Shown in pieces: positions 52,845-61,704 of a stretch of 64,000 bases of DNA. This DNA comes from Massilia aurea. Lineage in GTDB: Bacteria > Pseudomonadota > Gammaproteobacteria > Burkholderiales > Burkholderiaceae_D. The DNA lies in NCBI RefSeq assembly GCF_024753205.1, contig NZ_JANUGZ010000005.1:434001-498000 (forward strand), read 5' to 3'. Position 1 is the first letter of the stretch. The number at the start of each line of letters is the position of its first letter. Under the pieces are notes generated by a model. That model was not told the origin of the DNA. It made no database searches and was given only the letters and a program-made list of their open reading frames with translations. A program made the translations under genes and the position numbers.

Positions 52845-53090
52845 TCAGTCGCCGTCACCGCCGCCGTCATCCATGTCGTCAGCGGGCGACTCCCGCCGTG
52901 TACCGACCTGACGCCGTGGCTGCGGCTTTTGCCCGCGCTGCCGGCGCCGTTTCGCGCCAGTGATATAAAAAAGTATGGATAATGGCAGTGCGCAATAAAA
53001 CGCGAACGTCATGATGCCGGCCACGACGGTCGGCTCGGTCGCCGCCATGAGCACCACAACGTATATCCAGGCAATGGCAACGATCCACAT
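52845..53090 (-). CDS. Small two-helix membrane protein
   Basis: An 81-aa protein, MWIVAIAWIYVVVLMAA being the first helix and IMTFAFYCALPLSILFYI the second, followed by a basic patch (AKRRRQRGQKPQPRR) and an acidic end (DDMDDGGGDGD). Similar short proteins lie next to phaC in related genomes, I believe, but I cannot check this. It is convergent with pgeF and divergent from phaC. The frame is open further upstream, but the ATG at 53090 begins the first helix. Confidence 0.7.
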   Translation of the reverse strand: MWIVAIAWIYVVVLMAATEPTVVAGIMTFAFYCALPLSILFYITGAKRRRQRGQKPQPRRQVGTRRESPADDMDDGGGDGD

Positions 53091-53151
53091 GCAGTAGTTC
53101 CTTGTTGTAGTTCCTGGTTGAAGAGACGCGATTCTAACAACGGATGCCCAC

Positions 53152-54912
53152 ATGAACATGCCTGATCCACAAGCGCTTGCCGCTGCCTGGTTGTCCCAAT
53201 GGTCCGACCCTGCCGCCTGGCAACCCTGGATGACGATGATGTCCACCATGCCAGCCATGCCTGCCATGCCAGCCCCGGGCGGCGCCAGTCCGCTGGCCGG
53301 CTTCCTGAAAGATGCCGGCGCCAGCATCGACACGGCACGCATGGAAGCGATCCGTGACGATTATCTCAAGAAAGCAACTCAGCTGTGGCAAGACGTCATG
53401 CTGGGCAAGACGCCCGAGCTGAGCGACCGGCGCTTCGCCGCAGCCGAATGGCGCGGCAATCCGCTGTCGGCGTTCTCGGCCGCCTCGTACCTGCTCAACG
53501 CCGAATGCATGATGGCCATGGCCGATGCGGTCGAGGTTGGCCCGCGCGAGCGCCAGAAGCTGCGCTTCTCGGTGCAGCAGATGATCGACGCCATGTCGCC
53601 GGCTAACTTCCTGGCCACGAATCCGGAAGCGCAGCAGCACATGATCGAGACCCAGGGTGAAAGCCTGACCAAGGGCTTGAGCAATATGCTGACCGACATG
53701 CAGAAGGGCCGCATTTCGCAATCCGACGAAACAGCCTTCGAAGTGGGCCGCAATGTCGGCAATACGGCTGGCCAGGTCGTATTCGAAAACGATTTGTTCC
53801 AGCTGATCCAGTACACGCCGACCACGGCGAACGTGCACAGCGTGCCGCTGGTCATGATCCCGCCGTGCATCAACAAGTTTTATATCCTCGACCTGCAGCC
53901 CGAGAATTCGCTGGTGCGCTACGTGGTGGAGCAGGGCCATACCGTGTTCATGGTCTCCTGGGGCAATCCGGATCGCAGCCAGTCGCACCTGCGCTGGGAC
54001 GACTACGTCGAAGATGGCGCGATCCGCGCGCTCGACGTCGTCGCCGAAATTACCGGGCAGGAGAAAGCGCACGTGTTCGGCTTCTGCGTCGGCGGCACCA
54101 TCGCCGCCACCGCGTTGGCCGTGCTGGCGGCGCGTGGACGCCAGCCGGCCGCCAGCCTGTCGCTGCTGACGACGTTGCTGGACTTTTCGGATGCCGGCGT
54201 GCTCGAAGTATTCATCGACGAAACCCAGGTGGCGCTGCGTGAGCAGAAGCTCGCCGCTGGCGGCCTGATGCCGGGCCGCGACCTGGCGACGACGTTCTCG
54301 TCGCTGCGCCCGAACGACCTGGTCTGGAACTATGTCCAGCAGAATTACCTGAAGGGCAAGGAACCACCGGCCTTCGATCTGCTGTACTGGAATGCCGACA
54401 GCACCAATCTGCCGGGCCCGATGTTCTGCTGGTACTTGCGCAATATGTACCTGGAGAACAAGCTGAAGCAACCGGGCGCGCTGACGGTGTGCGGCGTGCC
54501 GATCAATCTGGGCGCCATCGACGCGCCGGTGTTCGTGTATGGCTCGAAAGAAGACCATATCGTGCCGTGGACGGCGGCATTCGCCTCGATGCAGCTGCTC
54601 AATCCCGGCAACCCGAAAGCGAACCGCTTCGTGCTGGGTGCGTCGGGCCATATCGCCGGCGTCATCAACCCGGCCTCGAAAAACAAGCGCAGTTACTGGG
54701 CCAACGACAAGGGCGGCAAGTCGCGGCCCAAGACGGATGCTGCCTGGTTCGAGAGTGCTGCAGAGCACAAAGGCAGTTGGTGGCCTGAGTGGGCAAAATT
54801 TCTGGCGGAGAACGGCGGCGCGCAAGTGCCGGCCCCAGCCGCCGCTGGGAGCAGCGACTATCCACCATCCGAGCCAGCGCCGGGGCGCTATGTGCAAGTC
54901 AGGGCCGACTAG
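53152..54912 (+). CDS. phaC: Class I poly(3-hydroxyalkanoate) synthase PhaC
   Basis: A 586-aa PHA polymerase that joins 3-hydroxyacyl-CoA units into storage polyester on granules. The lipase-like box is GFCVGGT with catalytic Cys312; the catalytic Asp and His lie in SKEDHIVPW and GASGHIAG. The N-terminal region has a Met/Pro-rich segment (TMPAMPAMPAPGG) in place of the usual granule-binding start. It is followed by phaR, but phaA and phaB are not in the window. Confidence 0.95.
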   Translation: MNMPDPQALAAAWLSQWSDPAAWQPWMTMMSTMPAMPAMPAPGGASPLAGFLKDAGASIDTARMEAIRDDYLKKATQLWQDVMLGKTPELSDRRFAAAEWRGNPLSAFSAASYLLNAECMMAMADAVEVGPRERQKLRFSVQQMIDAMSPANFLATNPEAQQHMIETQGESLTKGLSNMLTDMQKGRISQSDETAFEVGRNVGNTAGQVVFENDLFQLIQYTPTTANVHSVPLVMIPPCINKFYILDLQPENSLVRYVVEQGHTVFMVSWGNPDRSQSHLRWDDYVEDGAIRALDVVAEITGQEKAHVFGFCVGGTIAATALAVLAARGRQPAASLSLLTTLLDFSDAGVLEVFIDETQVALREQKLAAGGLMPGRDLATTFSSLRPNDLVWNYVQQNYLKGKEPPAFDLLYWNADSTNLPGPMFCWYLRNMYLENKLKQPGALTVCGVPINLGAIDAPVFVYGSKEDHIVPWTAAFASMQLLNPGNPKANRFVLGASGHIAGVINPASKNKRSYWANDKGGKSRPKTDAAWFESAAEHKGSWWPEWAKFLAENGGAQVPAPAAAGSSDYPPSEPAPGRYVQVRAD

Positions 54913-55104
54913 CAGTCGATGCTACGTATTGACATAAAAGCCATACTTGTGATGCATCTGGTAATTGCTGCAACCGCCACAATTGCATGGTAAGGTGTCT
55001 GTTATCCCCCACGGTCGATCTGGCCGTGGGTCGGGTGGAGACGGGCCGGCCACGCCGGCCAGAATAATCATAAGTGCGCGGCTCACGAAGCAGCGCCGCA
55101 GACC

Positions 55105-55683
55105 ATGGAACCAGAGATGAGCAGTGTGAAGAAGAGTGCAGAACGCCTGATCAAGAAATACCCGAACCGTCGCCTGTACGACACGCAGACCAGTTCCTAC
55201 ATCACGCTGTCGGACGTCAAGCAATTGGTGCTCGACGCCGACGATTTCACGGTGGTCGACGCCAAGAGCAGCGAAGACCTGACCCGCGCGATCCTGCTTC
55301 AGATCATTCTTGAAGAAGAAGCGAATGGCGTGCCGATGTTCTCGAGCTCGGTACTCTCGCAAATCATCCGCTACTACGGCCACGCGATGCAGGGCATGAT
55401 GGGTTCGTACCTGGAAAAGAACGTCCAGGCATTCACCGACATCCAGCACAAATTCACCAGCAACGCCGCCGGCGCCATTGAGGGCAAGCCATTCAGCCCC
55501 GAGATGTGGACCCAGTTCATGAACGTCCAGGGTCCGATGATGCAGGGCATGATGAACAACTATATCGACCAGAGCAAGAACCTGTTCATCCAGATGCAGG
55601 AACAGATGCAGAGTCAGAGCAAGGCGATGTTCGGTGTGTTTCCATTCCCGGGCATGACGCCCCCGCCGACCGACAAGAAATAA
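55105..55683 (+). CDS. phaR: PHA synthesis repressor PhaR
   Basis: A 192-aa PHB accumulation regulator. The N-terminal DNA-binding domain is RLIKKYPNRRLYDTQTSSYI and the second domain (FSSSVLSQIIRYYGHAMQGMM) binds PHB granules; a Met/Gln-rich helical tail follows. When granules form, PhaR leaves DNA and phasin genes are expressed. ATG at 55105 is used; the Met four codons later is also possible. The 192-bp gap from phaC has a hairpin CCCACGG / CCGTGGG near 55010-55030. Confidence 0.93.
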   Translation: MEPEMSSVKKSAERLIKKYPNRRLYDTQTSSYITLSDVKQLVLDADDFTVVDAKSSEDLTRAILLQIILEEEANGVPMFSSSVLSQIIRYYGHAMQGMMGSYLEKNVQAFTDIQHKFTSNAAGAIEGKPFSPEMWTQFMNVQGPMMQGMMNNYIDQSKNLFIQMQEQMQSQSKAMFGVFPFPGMTPPPTDKK

Positions 55684-55770
55684 ACCACCCGGTATTGGGG
55701 CAGCAGGGCCTCACCTTCGAGGCCCGGTTCAGGTACAATCGCGGATTGCCCAAACACTTTTCCGCTGCCC

Positions 55771-57219
55771 ATGACTGAACTTCGTCGTAGTCCTTCCGCC
55801 AACTCTAGCAGCCTGGCTGCCGCAGCCAAGGCGCCTGGCGTCATCATTCCGGCGCCCATGCCCGGCGTGATCGCGCCGAAGGTCGGCTTTGTCTCGCTTG
55901 GCTGCCCGAAAGCGCTGGTCGATTCTGAGCAGATCCTGACCCAGCTGCGCGCCGAAGGCTATCAAACCGCCAACTCGTATGACGGTGCGGACCTCGTGAT
56001 CGTCAATACCTGTGGCTTCATCGACGCCGCCGTGCAGGAGTCGCTCGACGCCATCGGCGAAGCGCTCGCCGAAAACGGCAAGGTGATCGTCACCGGCTGC
56101 CTGGGCGCCAAGAAGGACGCCGCGGGCGACGACATCATCACCAAGGTACACCCGAAGGTGCTGGCCGTGACCGGCCCGCATGCGCTGGCCGAGGTGATGG
56201 ACTCGGTCCACCTGCACCTGCCGAAGCCGCACGATCCGTTCATCGACCTGGTGCCGGACCACGGCGTGAAACTCACGCCGAAGCACTACGCCTATCTGAA
56301 GATTTCCGAAGGCTGCAACCACCGCTGCAGCTTCTGCATCATCCCGTCGATGCGCGGCGATCTGGTCTCGCGCCGCATCGACGAAGTGCTGGTCGAAGCC
56401 GAGAACCTGTTCAAATCGGGCGTCAAGGAACTGCTCGTGATCTCGCAGGACACCAGCGCCTACGGCGTGGACGTCAAGTTCCGCACCGGTTTCTGGAATG
56501 GCCGCCCGATCAAGACGCACATGACGCAGCTAGTCGAAGCGCTGGGCCAGCTCGCGCGCCAGTACGACGCCTGGGTGCGCCTGCATTACGTCTATCCATA
56601 CCCGCACGTCGACCATGCGATCCCGTTCATGGGCGATGGCCACGTGCTGCCGTACCTCGACATTCCGATGCAGCACGCGCATCCGGATGTCCTGAAGCGC
56701 ATGAAGCGCCCGGCCAGCGGCGAGCGCAACCTCGAGCGCATCCTGAAATGGCGTTCGATGAACCCGGACCTGACGATCCGTTCGACCTTCATCGCTGGCT
56801 TCCCGGGCGAGACCGAGGCCGAGTTCGAGTATCTGCTCGACTTCCTGAAAGAAGCGCAGATCGATCGCCTGGGCTGCTTTGCCTATTCGCCGGTCGAAGG
56901 CGCAACGGCGAACCTGCTCGACAATCCGGTGCCGGAAGAAGTGCGTGAAGAGCGCCGCGCGCGCGTCATGCTGCTGCAAGAAGAGATCTCGGCCAAGCGC
57001 CTGCAGGCCAAGGTCGGCAAGACGCTGCGCGTGCTGATCGACGAAGTCGGCGCCCGCGAAGCGATCGGCCGTTCGAGCGCCGATGCGCCCGAGATCGACG
57101 GCGTCGTGCACATCAAGCGGCCACTCGTGCCAGGCAAGAGCAAACTGGTCGTCGGCCAGTTCGCCGATGTCGTCATCACGAAGGCTGATGCGCACGACCT
57201 GTGGGCTAACCCCGTCTAA
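55771..57219 (+). CDS. rimO: Ribosomal protein S12 methylthiotransferase RimO
   Basis: A 482-aa radical SAM enzyme that methylthiolates Asp89 of ribosomal protein S12. The N-terminal MTTase domain (VGFVSLGCPKALVDSEQIL) holds the three Cys of one [4Fe-4S] cluster, with further Cys in NTCGFID and TGCLGAK. The radical SAM triad is CNHRCSFCIIPS, and a TRAM domain closes the protein (about 415-480). The first 30 residues are a Ser/Ala-rich extension not needed by the fold. A possible -10 TACAAT lies at 55734-55739. Confidence 0.95.
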   Translation: MTELRRSPSANSSSLAAAAKAPGVIIPAPMPGVIAPKVGFVSLGCPKALVDSEQILTQLRAEGYQTANSYDGADLVIVNTCGFIDAAVQESLDAIGEALAENGKVIVTGCLGAKKDAAGDDIITKVHPKVLAVTGPHALAEVMDSVHLHLPKPHDPFIDLVPDHGVKLTPKHYAYLKISEGCNHRCSFCIIPSMRGDLVSRRIDEVLVEAENLFKSGVKELLVISQDTSAYGVDVKFRTGFWNGRPIKTHMTQLVEALGQLARQYDAWVRLHYVYPYPHVDHAIPFMGDGHVLPYLDIPMQHAHPDVLKRMKRPASGERNLERILKWRSMNPDLTIRSTFIAGFPGETEAEFEYLLDFLKEAQIDRLGCFAYSPVEGATANLLDNPVPEEVREERRARVMLLQEEISAKRLQAKVGKTLRVLIDEVGAREAIGRSSADAPEIDGVVHIKRPLVPGKSKLVVGQFADVVITKADAHDLWANPV

Positions 57220-57231
57220 GCAGCTGAGCTC

Positions 57232-58392
57232 ATGAGCGCCAAGTCGATCCAGACCACGCTGGTGCATAGCGACTATGTCGCGCCGGCGGGGTTCGATGCC
57301 TTCCCGCCGGCGACGCACCGCGCGTCGACCGTGCTGTTTGCGAATACGGCGGCAATGCGCGCGAGCCAGTGGAAAGACAAGACCGCCTATACCTACGGCT
57401 TGCACGGCACCCCGACCACGTTCACGCTCGAAGGCAAGCTGGCCGAGATCGAGGGCGGCAACCATTGCCTGCTCACGCCATCGGGCCTGGCGGCGATCGC
57501 GATGGTCGACTTTGCGCTGCTCAAAAGCGGCGACGATGTCCTGTTGCCCGAGAACGTCTACAACCCGAACCGTGAACTGGGCCGCTGGCTGAGCGCCGAT
57601 TTCGGCGTCACCGCGCGCTACTACGATCCGATGATCGGCGCCGGCATCGCCGCGCTGATCCAGCCGAACACCAAACTGCTGTGGGCCGAGGCGCCAGGCT
57701 CGGTGTCGATGGAAGTGCCCGACCTGCCGGCGCTGTGCGATGCAGCCCACAAGCGGCGCGTGCTCGTGGCGCTCGATAACACGTGGTCGGCGGGCCTGGC
57801 GCTGCGCGGGTTCGATCTTGGCGCCGACATCGTCATGCACGCGCTGACCAAGTACCAGTCGGGCGGCGCCGACCTCTTGATGGGCGCCGTGATCACGCGC
57901 GACCGCGCGTTGAACGACCGGCTGGCGCTGGCGCACATGCGCCTGGGCCTGGGTGTGAGCCCCGACGATGCGTATCTCGTGCAGCGCGGTTTGCCGACGA
58001 TGAAGATGCGCTTCGAGCGGCACGACGCCAGCGCGCGCGAACTGGCAGCCTGGTTCAAGGCGCGGCCCGAGATCGCAAAGGTGCTGCATCCGGCATTCGA
58101 GGATTGCCCGGGCCATGCGTTCTGGCAGCGCGATTTCACGGGGGCGGGCGGCTTGTTCTCGGTGGTGTTCGACGCACGCTTCGACGAAGCGCAGGTCGAT
58201 CGCATGGTCGATGCGCTGACGCTGTTTGGCATCGGCTATAGCTGGGGCGGACCCAACAGCCTTGTGATGCCATATCGGATCAACAGCTTGCGGGATCGGT
58301 GGGAGGGCGGGGTACTGGTGCGCTTCAATGTGGGCCTGGAAGACCCTGCCGACCTGATCGCCGATCTGGCCCAGGCCTTCGACGCGTTATGA
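57232..58392 (+). CDS. metC: Cystathionine beta-lyase
   Basis: A 386-aa PLP enzyme of the Cys/Met metabolism family that converts cystathionine to homocysteine in methionine synthesis. It has RASTVLFANTAAMRA, YGLHGTPTTFTLEGKLAEIEGG, the LALDNTW Asp and the PLP-Lys motif MHALTKYQSGGADLLMG. Length and the GTPTTF loop favour beta-lyase over gamma-synthase. It follows rimO by 12 nt and ends at a bidirectional terminator. Confidence 0.91.
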   Translation: MSAKSIQTTLVHSDYVAPAGFDAFPPATHRASTVLFANTAAMRASQWKDKTAYTYGLHGTPTTFTLEGKLAEIEGGNHCLLTPSGLAAIAMVDFALLKSGDDVLLPENVYNPNRELGRWLSADFGVTARYYDPMIGAGIAALIQPNTKLLWAEAPGSVSMEVPDLPALCDAAHKRRVLVALDNTWSAGLALRGFDLGADIVMHALTKYQSGGADLLMGAVITRDRALNDRLALAHMRLGLGVSPDDAYLVQRGLPTMKMRFERHDASARELAAWFKARPEIAKVLHPAFEDCPGHAFWQRDFTGAGGLFSVVFDARFDEAQVDRMVDALTLFGIGYSWGGPNSLVMPYRINSLRDRWEGGVLVRFNVGLEDPADLIADLAQAFDAL

Positions 58393-58396
58393 CATG

Positions 58397-58425
58397 AAAA
58401 ATGGGGCCGCTGGCCCCATTTCTTT
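58397..58425. terminator. Bidirectional terminator between metC and the membrane-protein gene
   Basis: A perfect 10-bp stem AAATGGGGCC / GGCCCCATTT with a 3-nt loop, flanked by A and T runs on both sides. It serves two convergent genes. Confidence 0.9.
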
Positions 58426-58786
58426 ACACCGGCATTGCGCGGTTGTTGTTCAAATCAATGAAGCCGCGGATCAGGCGATAGGCTTTCCAGACCCATGCCA
58501 CGGGCCAGACCACCCACGCGGCAGGAATGCCGATGATGGTGGCGAACAGCACCGCACCAACCGCCATCCACACCACGTACCACCAGAACGAGCGGATCAT
58601 CCACGTGTGGTGCGTGTAGACCATCGTACCGGCCGTGTCCGGACGCTTCACGTAGTTGACGATCACCGGCACGATCGACAGCATGCCGAGCGAAAAGAAG
58701 AATGTCAGCGCGTGGATCACATACAGGATGCGCGCCCAGTGCTTGTTGTCTTCGACGCCTCGTTCCAGAATCAGTTCTTGCGACAT
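58424..58786 (-). CDS. Small inner-membrane protein (DUF4870-like)
   Basis: A 120-aa protein with three hydrophobic segments (about 22-42, 63-83 and 84-104) and the motif HWARILYVIHALTFFFSLG followed by VIVNYVKRPD, resembling the DUF4870/YhfX-like membrane family. Function is unknown. The start ATG at 58786 is preceded by a clear GGAG site. It is convergent with metC. Confidence 0.75.
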   Translation of the reverse strand: MSQELILERGVEDNKHWARILYVIHALTFFFSLGMLSIVPVIVNYVKRPDTAGTMVYTHHTWMIRSFWWYVVWMAVGAVLFATIIGIPAAWVVWPVAWVWKAYRLIRGFIDLNNNRAMPV

Positions 58787-58861
58787 ACCGTCTCCTCGTG
58801 CGGGGACAACCCCCTTTGTTGCCATTGTAGCAGCACCATCAGCGGTCGCTATCGCGCCGCT

Positions 58862-59299
58862 TTACCCAGTGTGCTGGCGCACCCAGGCGGATAGGCGCAT
58901 CGCATCCATCGCACCGGACTGGCGCGCGATTTCGCGGCCGCCCTTGAACAGCGCGAGTGTCGGGATGCTGCGGATCGCAAAGCGCGCCGATAGATCCTGC
59001 GCGCGCTCGGTGTCCACTTTCAACAGGCGTACGGCTGGCTCGAGTTGCCCGGCCGCCTGGGCATACGCTGGCGCCATCATCTTGCACGGGCCACACCATT
59101 CGGCCCAGAAGTCCACCAGTACGGGAATATCGTTGCGGCCGATGTGGCGCTCGAAACGCGCGCTGTCGACGTCCAGCGGACGCCCCGTGAACAGGGACTG
59201 CGTGCATTTGCCGCAGGTCGGCGCGTCCTGCAGGCGCGACTGTGGCATGCGGTTGACGGCGTCGCAGTGCGGGCAAACGATGTGGGTTGGTTCGGTCAT
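58862..59299 (-). CDS. trxC: Thioredoxin TrxC (thioredoxin 2)
   Basis: A 145-aa thioredoxin with the N-terminal zinc domain typical of TrxC: CPHC (9-12) and CGKC (29-32). The redox site is WCGPC with Cys69 and Cys72 and the cis-Pro lies in IRSIPTLALF. It reduces disulphides in the cytoplasm, with a known link to oxidative stress. The gene is alone on its strand. Confidence 0.95.
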   Translation of the reverse strand: MTEPTHIVCPHCDAVNRMPQSRLQDAPTCGKCTQSLFTGRPLDVDSARFERHIGRNDIPVLVDFWAEWCGPCKMMAPAYAQAAGQLEPAVRLLKVDTERAQDLSARFAIRSIPTLALFKGGREIARQSGAMDAMRLSAWVRQHTG

Positions 59300-59431
59300 G
59301 CTGGCTTCCTCCGTTCGATACGATGTTCTTATTGTAAGCGGGGCCTGGTCTCGACGTCGCCAGCGCTTCCATGCGCCGCCCGCTGCCTCCGCTCGCTAGA
59401 ATGGTTGCAATAATACAAATGAGACGATCGT

Positions 59432-60238
59432 ATGCCTGAGCAGAATATGCCTGGCCGCCTGCTGGTCGGTTGTGCCGGCTGGAGCCTTGGGAGCAAGGAC
59501 TTCGCCGCGTTTCCGGCAGAGGGAAGCCACCTCGAACGCTACGCCGCCGTATTTCCGGCCGTGGAAATCAATTCGTCGTTCTACCGGCCCCACAAACCCG
59601 AAACCTACGCGCGCTGGGCCGCCAGCGTGCCCGAACACTTCCGCTTCGCGGTCAAGGTGCCGCGCGCGATCACGCATGATGCCAGGCTTCGCGATGTCGA
59701 CGCGCTGCTTGACCGGTTCCAGGGCGAAGCCGGCATGCTGGGCGACAAGCTGGGCTGCCTGCTGGTCCAGCTACCGCCGCGTTTCGGTTTCGATGACGTA
59801 CTGGCGCATGCGTTCTTTGGGCAGGTGCGTGAACGTTTCGGGTGCAGCATCGCGTTCGAAGCGCGTCACGCCAGCTGGTTCTCGGAATCTGCCACGGCGA
59901 CGCTGCGCGAGTGCGGCATTGTGCGCGTCATCGCGGATCCTGCTGCCGGCCAGCCAGGGGCGCACGAGCCGACGAGCGATACCCACGTCTACGTGCGCTT
60001 GCACGGCGCGCCGCGCATCTATTACTCGGCGTATCCGGGCGACGAGATTGCCCGCTGGCGCAGCCGCATCGCTCGCGAGGTCGCGGCAGGCCGCACGGTA
60101 TGGTGCATCTTCGACAATACAGCCGAGGGCGCGGCCGTGCCCAATGCGCTCGAACTGATGGGGCATGAAGTAGGTCCGTCGGGCGACCAGGGCGGGGTAG
60201 AATCAGCGAGTCCAAACGTCACTGCGCAATCCGAGTGA
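59432..60238 (+). CDS. DUF72-domain protein
   Basis: A 268-aa YecE-family protein of unknown function with a TIM-barrel fold. The signature residues are CAGWSLG, FPAVEINSSFYRPHKPETYARW, FRFAVKVPRAITHD, AFEARHASWF and the late CIFDNTAEGAAVPNAL. It overlaps the next gene by 4 nt. The start at 59432 (MPEQNMPGRLLVG) is the first ATG that includes the first strand. Confidence 0.9.
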   Translation: MPEQNMPGRLLVGCAGWSLGSKDFAAFPAEGSHLERYAAVFPAVEINSSFYRPHKPETYARWAASVPEHFRFAVKVPRAITHDARLRDVDALLDRFQGEAGMLGDKLGCLLVQLPPRFGFDDVLAHAFFGQVRERFGCSIAFEARHASWFSESATATLRECGIVRVIADPAAGQPGAHEPTSDTHVYVRLHGAPRIYYSAYPGDEIARWRSRIAREVAAGRTVWCIFDNTAEGAAVPNALELMGHEVGPSGDQGGVESASPNVTAQSE

Positions 60239-60684
60239 ACTCATTCACCGCCGTCCAGTCAGAGCCGGGCCCGACTGCAGGCCCGCAGCCCGCCGCCGTG
60301 CCCCTGCGCGTCGAGTGCCCGCCCGGCGCCTGCGTTTGCGATCGGGCGCGCGTCCTGGCCGACCCGCAGCTGGATCAGCGCCCGTTGACGATCACGCGCC
60401 AGCAAGAACTCAAGCTGATCGAGCGGATCGAGCGAGTCGACAGTCTCGCCGACCTGCAGCACGTGCAGGGACTGATCCACAAGAACATCGGCGCCACGCT
60501 GCACATCGCGCCGGGGCCAAACGAAGTGCGCAGCGTGCGCGGCATCGTGATCGTGCTCGAAGACCGGCCCGGTCTGTGCAAGAAGGTACGGCAATCCGTG
60601 CCGGCAGCGGTGCGGAGGTGCTTGACCATGCGGCCCGAGATCGCCTGGGCGATTCTCGATGCACATGATCTGTTCGGCAGTTGA
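60235..60684 (+). CDS. Hypothetical protein with Cys-rich start
   Basis: A 149-aa protein that starts with GTG at 60235, overlapping the DUF72 stop. An unstructured N-terminus leads to RVECPPGACVCDRARVL, a Cys-x6-Cys-x-Cys-type cluster that could bind metal, then a helical region (LTITRQQELKLIERIERVDSLA) and a beta/helix part (GATLHIAPGPNEVRSVRGIVIVLED). A later pair of Cys is present (GLCKK, RRCLTM). I do not recognise the family; the coupling to DUF72 suggests a shared role. Confidence 0.65.
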   Translation: MNSFTAVQSEPGPTAGPQPAAVPLRVECPPGACVCDRARVLADPQLDQRPLTITRQQELKLIERIERVDSLADLQHVQGLIHKNIGATLHIAPGPNEVRSVRGIVIVLEDRPGLCKKVRQSVPAAVRRCLTMRPEIAWAILDAHDLFGS

Positions 60685-60717
60685 TCCACAAACCGCGCTT
60701 GCGTGGCTGATTGTATA

Positions 60718-60863
60718 GCCGGGGTCAGGTCTGACATTCGGACACGACCTCAGCCTTCGACACTTAAAATGGTACCTTGACCAGTATTATCATTGCCCGG
60801 TGCCAGCGGGTTTTGGCTACCCGATTGTCGAGATCGTGTCCGAATGTCAGACCTGATCCCCGC
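60718..60863 (+). mobile_element. MITE/REPIN-like inverted-end repeat, copy 2
   Basis: A 146-bp element with ends GCCGGGGTCAGGTCTGACAT and the inverse near 60840-60863 (one base change). The core contains CCTCAGCCTTCGACACTT and GATTGTCGAGATCGTGTC, matching copies 1 and 3. It begins 34 bases past the stop of the gene at 60235-60684. Confidence 0.87.
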
Positions 60864-60921
60864 TTTTTGCCAAGCACATGCGTTTTAGTGAAGCAGCGAA
60901 ACAGTATGAAAGAGAGCTTAC

Positions 60922-61497
60922 ATGTTCAACGAATGCACGTGGCTTCAAACGCCACCCGAACATCAGATCGACCATGACGCACTAAAAGTCATCACCAGTG
61001 AAAACACGGACTTCTGGCGCATTACCGAATACGATTTTATTCACGACAATGGCCATTTCTTTGGCAGGCCTGTCGATCATGCTTTCACCGCTCAACTGCA
61101 CGTACGCGCGGACTTTCAGGCGTTGTACGACCAGGCGGGTTTGATGGTAAGGATCGACGAGACTCGCTGGATCAAGATCGGTGTCGAGTTCTCAGACGAT
61201 CAATTGATGCTCAGTACCGTGTTGACGAACGAAAAGTCCGACTGGGCGGTAATGCCTGCGCCGTTTATCTGCGACGGGTTCTGGATCCGCGTCACCATTG
61301 GTTCCGGCACCGTAAGGGCGCAGTATTCGGTCGATGGTATCGTGTGGCCATTGCTGCGTCTGGCACCATTTCCCGTGGCGGGCCATTACCTCGTCGGCCC
61401 CATGTGCTGCACTCCTAAGCGTGGTGGTCTGGAGGTACTGTTCAGCAAGTTCTCCGTACAGCCAGCACTGCAGAAAGATTTGCACGATTTGTCGTAA
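60922..61497 (+). CDS. DUF1349-domain protein
   Basis: A 191-aa beta-sandwich protein of the DUF1349 family, related to concanavalin-like lectins. Typical parts: CTWLQTPPEHQI, KVITSENTDFWRITEYDF, FTAQLHVRADFQALYDQAGLMVRID, WIKIGVEF and a late VGPMCCTPKRGGLEV. It has no signal peptide. GC content is lower than in neighbours. It sits between two same-orientation copies of the mobile repeat (60718-60863 and 61516-61660), so the gene and the repeats may have been acquired together. Ligand unknown. Confidence 0.85.
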   Translation: MFNECTWLQTPPEHQIDHDALKVITSENTDFWRITEYDFIHDNGHFFGRPVDHAFTAQLHVRADFQALYDQAGLMVRIDETRWIKIGVEFSDDQLMLSTVLTNEKSDWAVMPAPFICDGFWIRVTIGSGTVRAQYSVDGIVWPLLRLAPFPVAGHYLVGPMCCTPKRGGLEVLFSKFSVQPALQKDLHDLS

Positions 61498-61515
61498 GCG
61501 CGAGGATGTGGCACA

Positions 61516-61660
61516 GCCGGGGTCAGGTCTGACATTCAGACACGAACTCAGCCTTGTCCACTTTCAATGGCGTCTTGAGCAGCAATAGAATGGCTTGGTG
61601 CCATCTGGTTTCGACAGCCAACTGTCGAGATCGTGTCCAAATGTCAGACCTGACCCCGGC
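61516..61660 (+). mobile_element. MITE/REPIN-like inverted-end repeat, copy 3
   Basis: A 145-bp element with ends GCCGGGGTCAGGTCTGACAT and the inverse ending CAGACCTGACCCCGGC, the core sharing CCACTTTCAA, GGCGTCTTG and AACTGTCGAGATCGTGTC with copy 1. It starts 18 bases after the DUF1349 stop and ends next to the terminator of the lipoprotein gene at 61705. Confidence 0.87.
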
Positions 61661-61671
61661 TTTTCTGCATG

Positions 61672-61695
61672 AAAAAAGCCGGCATCGGCCGGCTT
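61672..61695 (-). terminator. Rho-independent terminator of the PVYV lipoprotein gene
   Basis: An 8-bp stem AAGCCGGC / GCCGGCTT with a 4-nt loop, with a T run on the minus strand. As at 16291-16318, the terminator directly abuts a copy of the mobile repeat. Confidence 0.78.
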
Positions 61696-61704
61696 CGTTG
61701 GACA

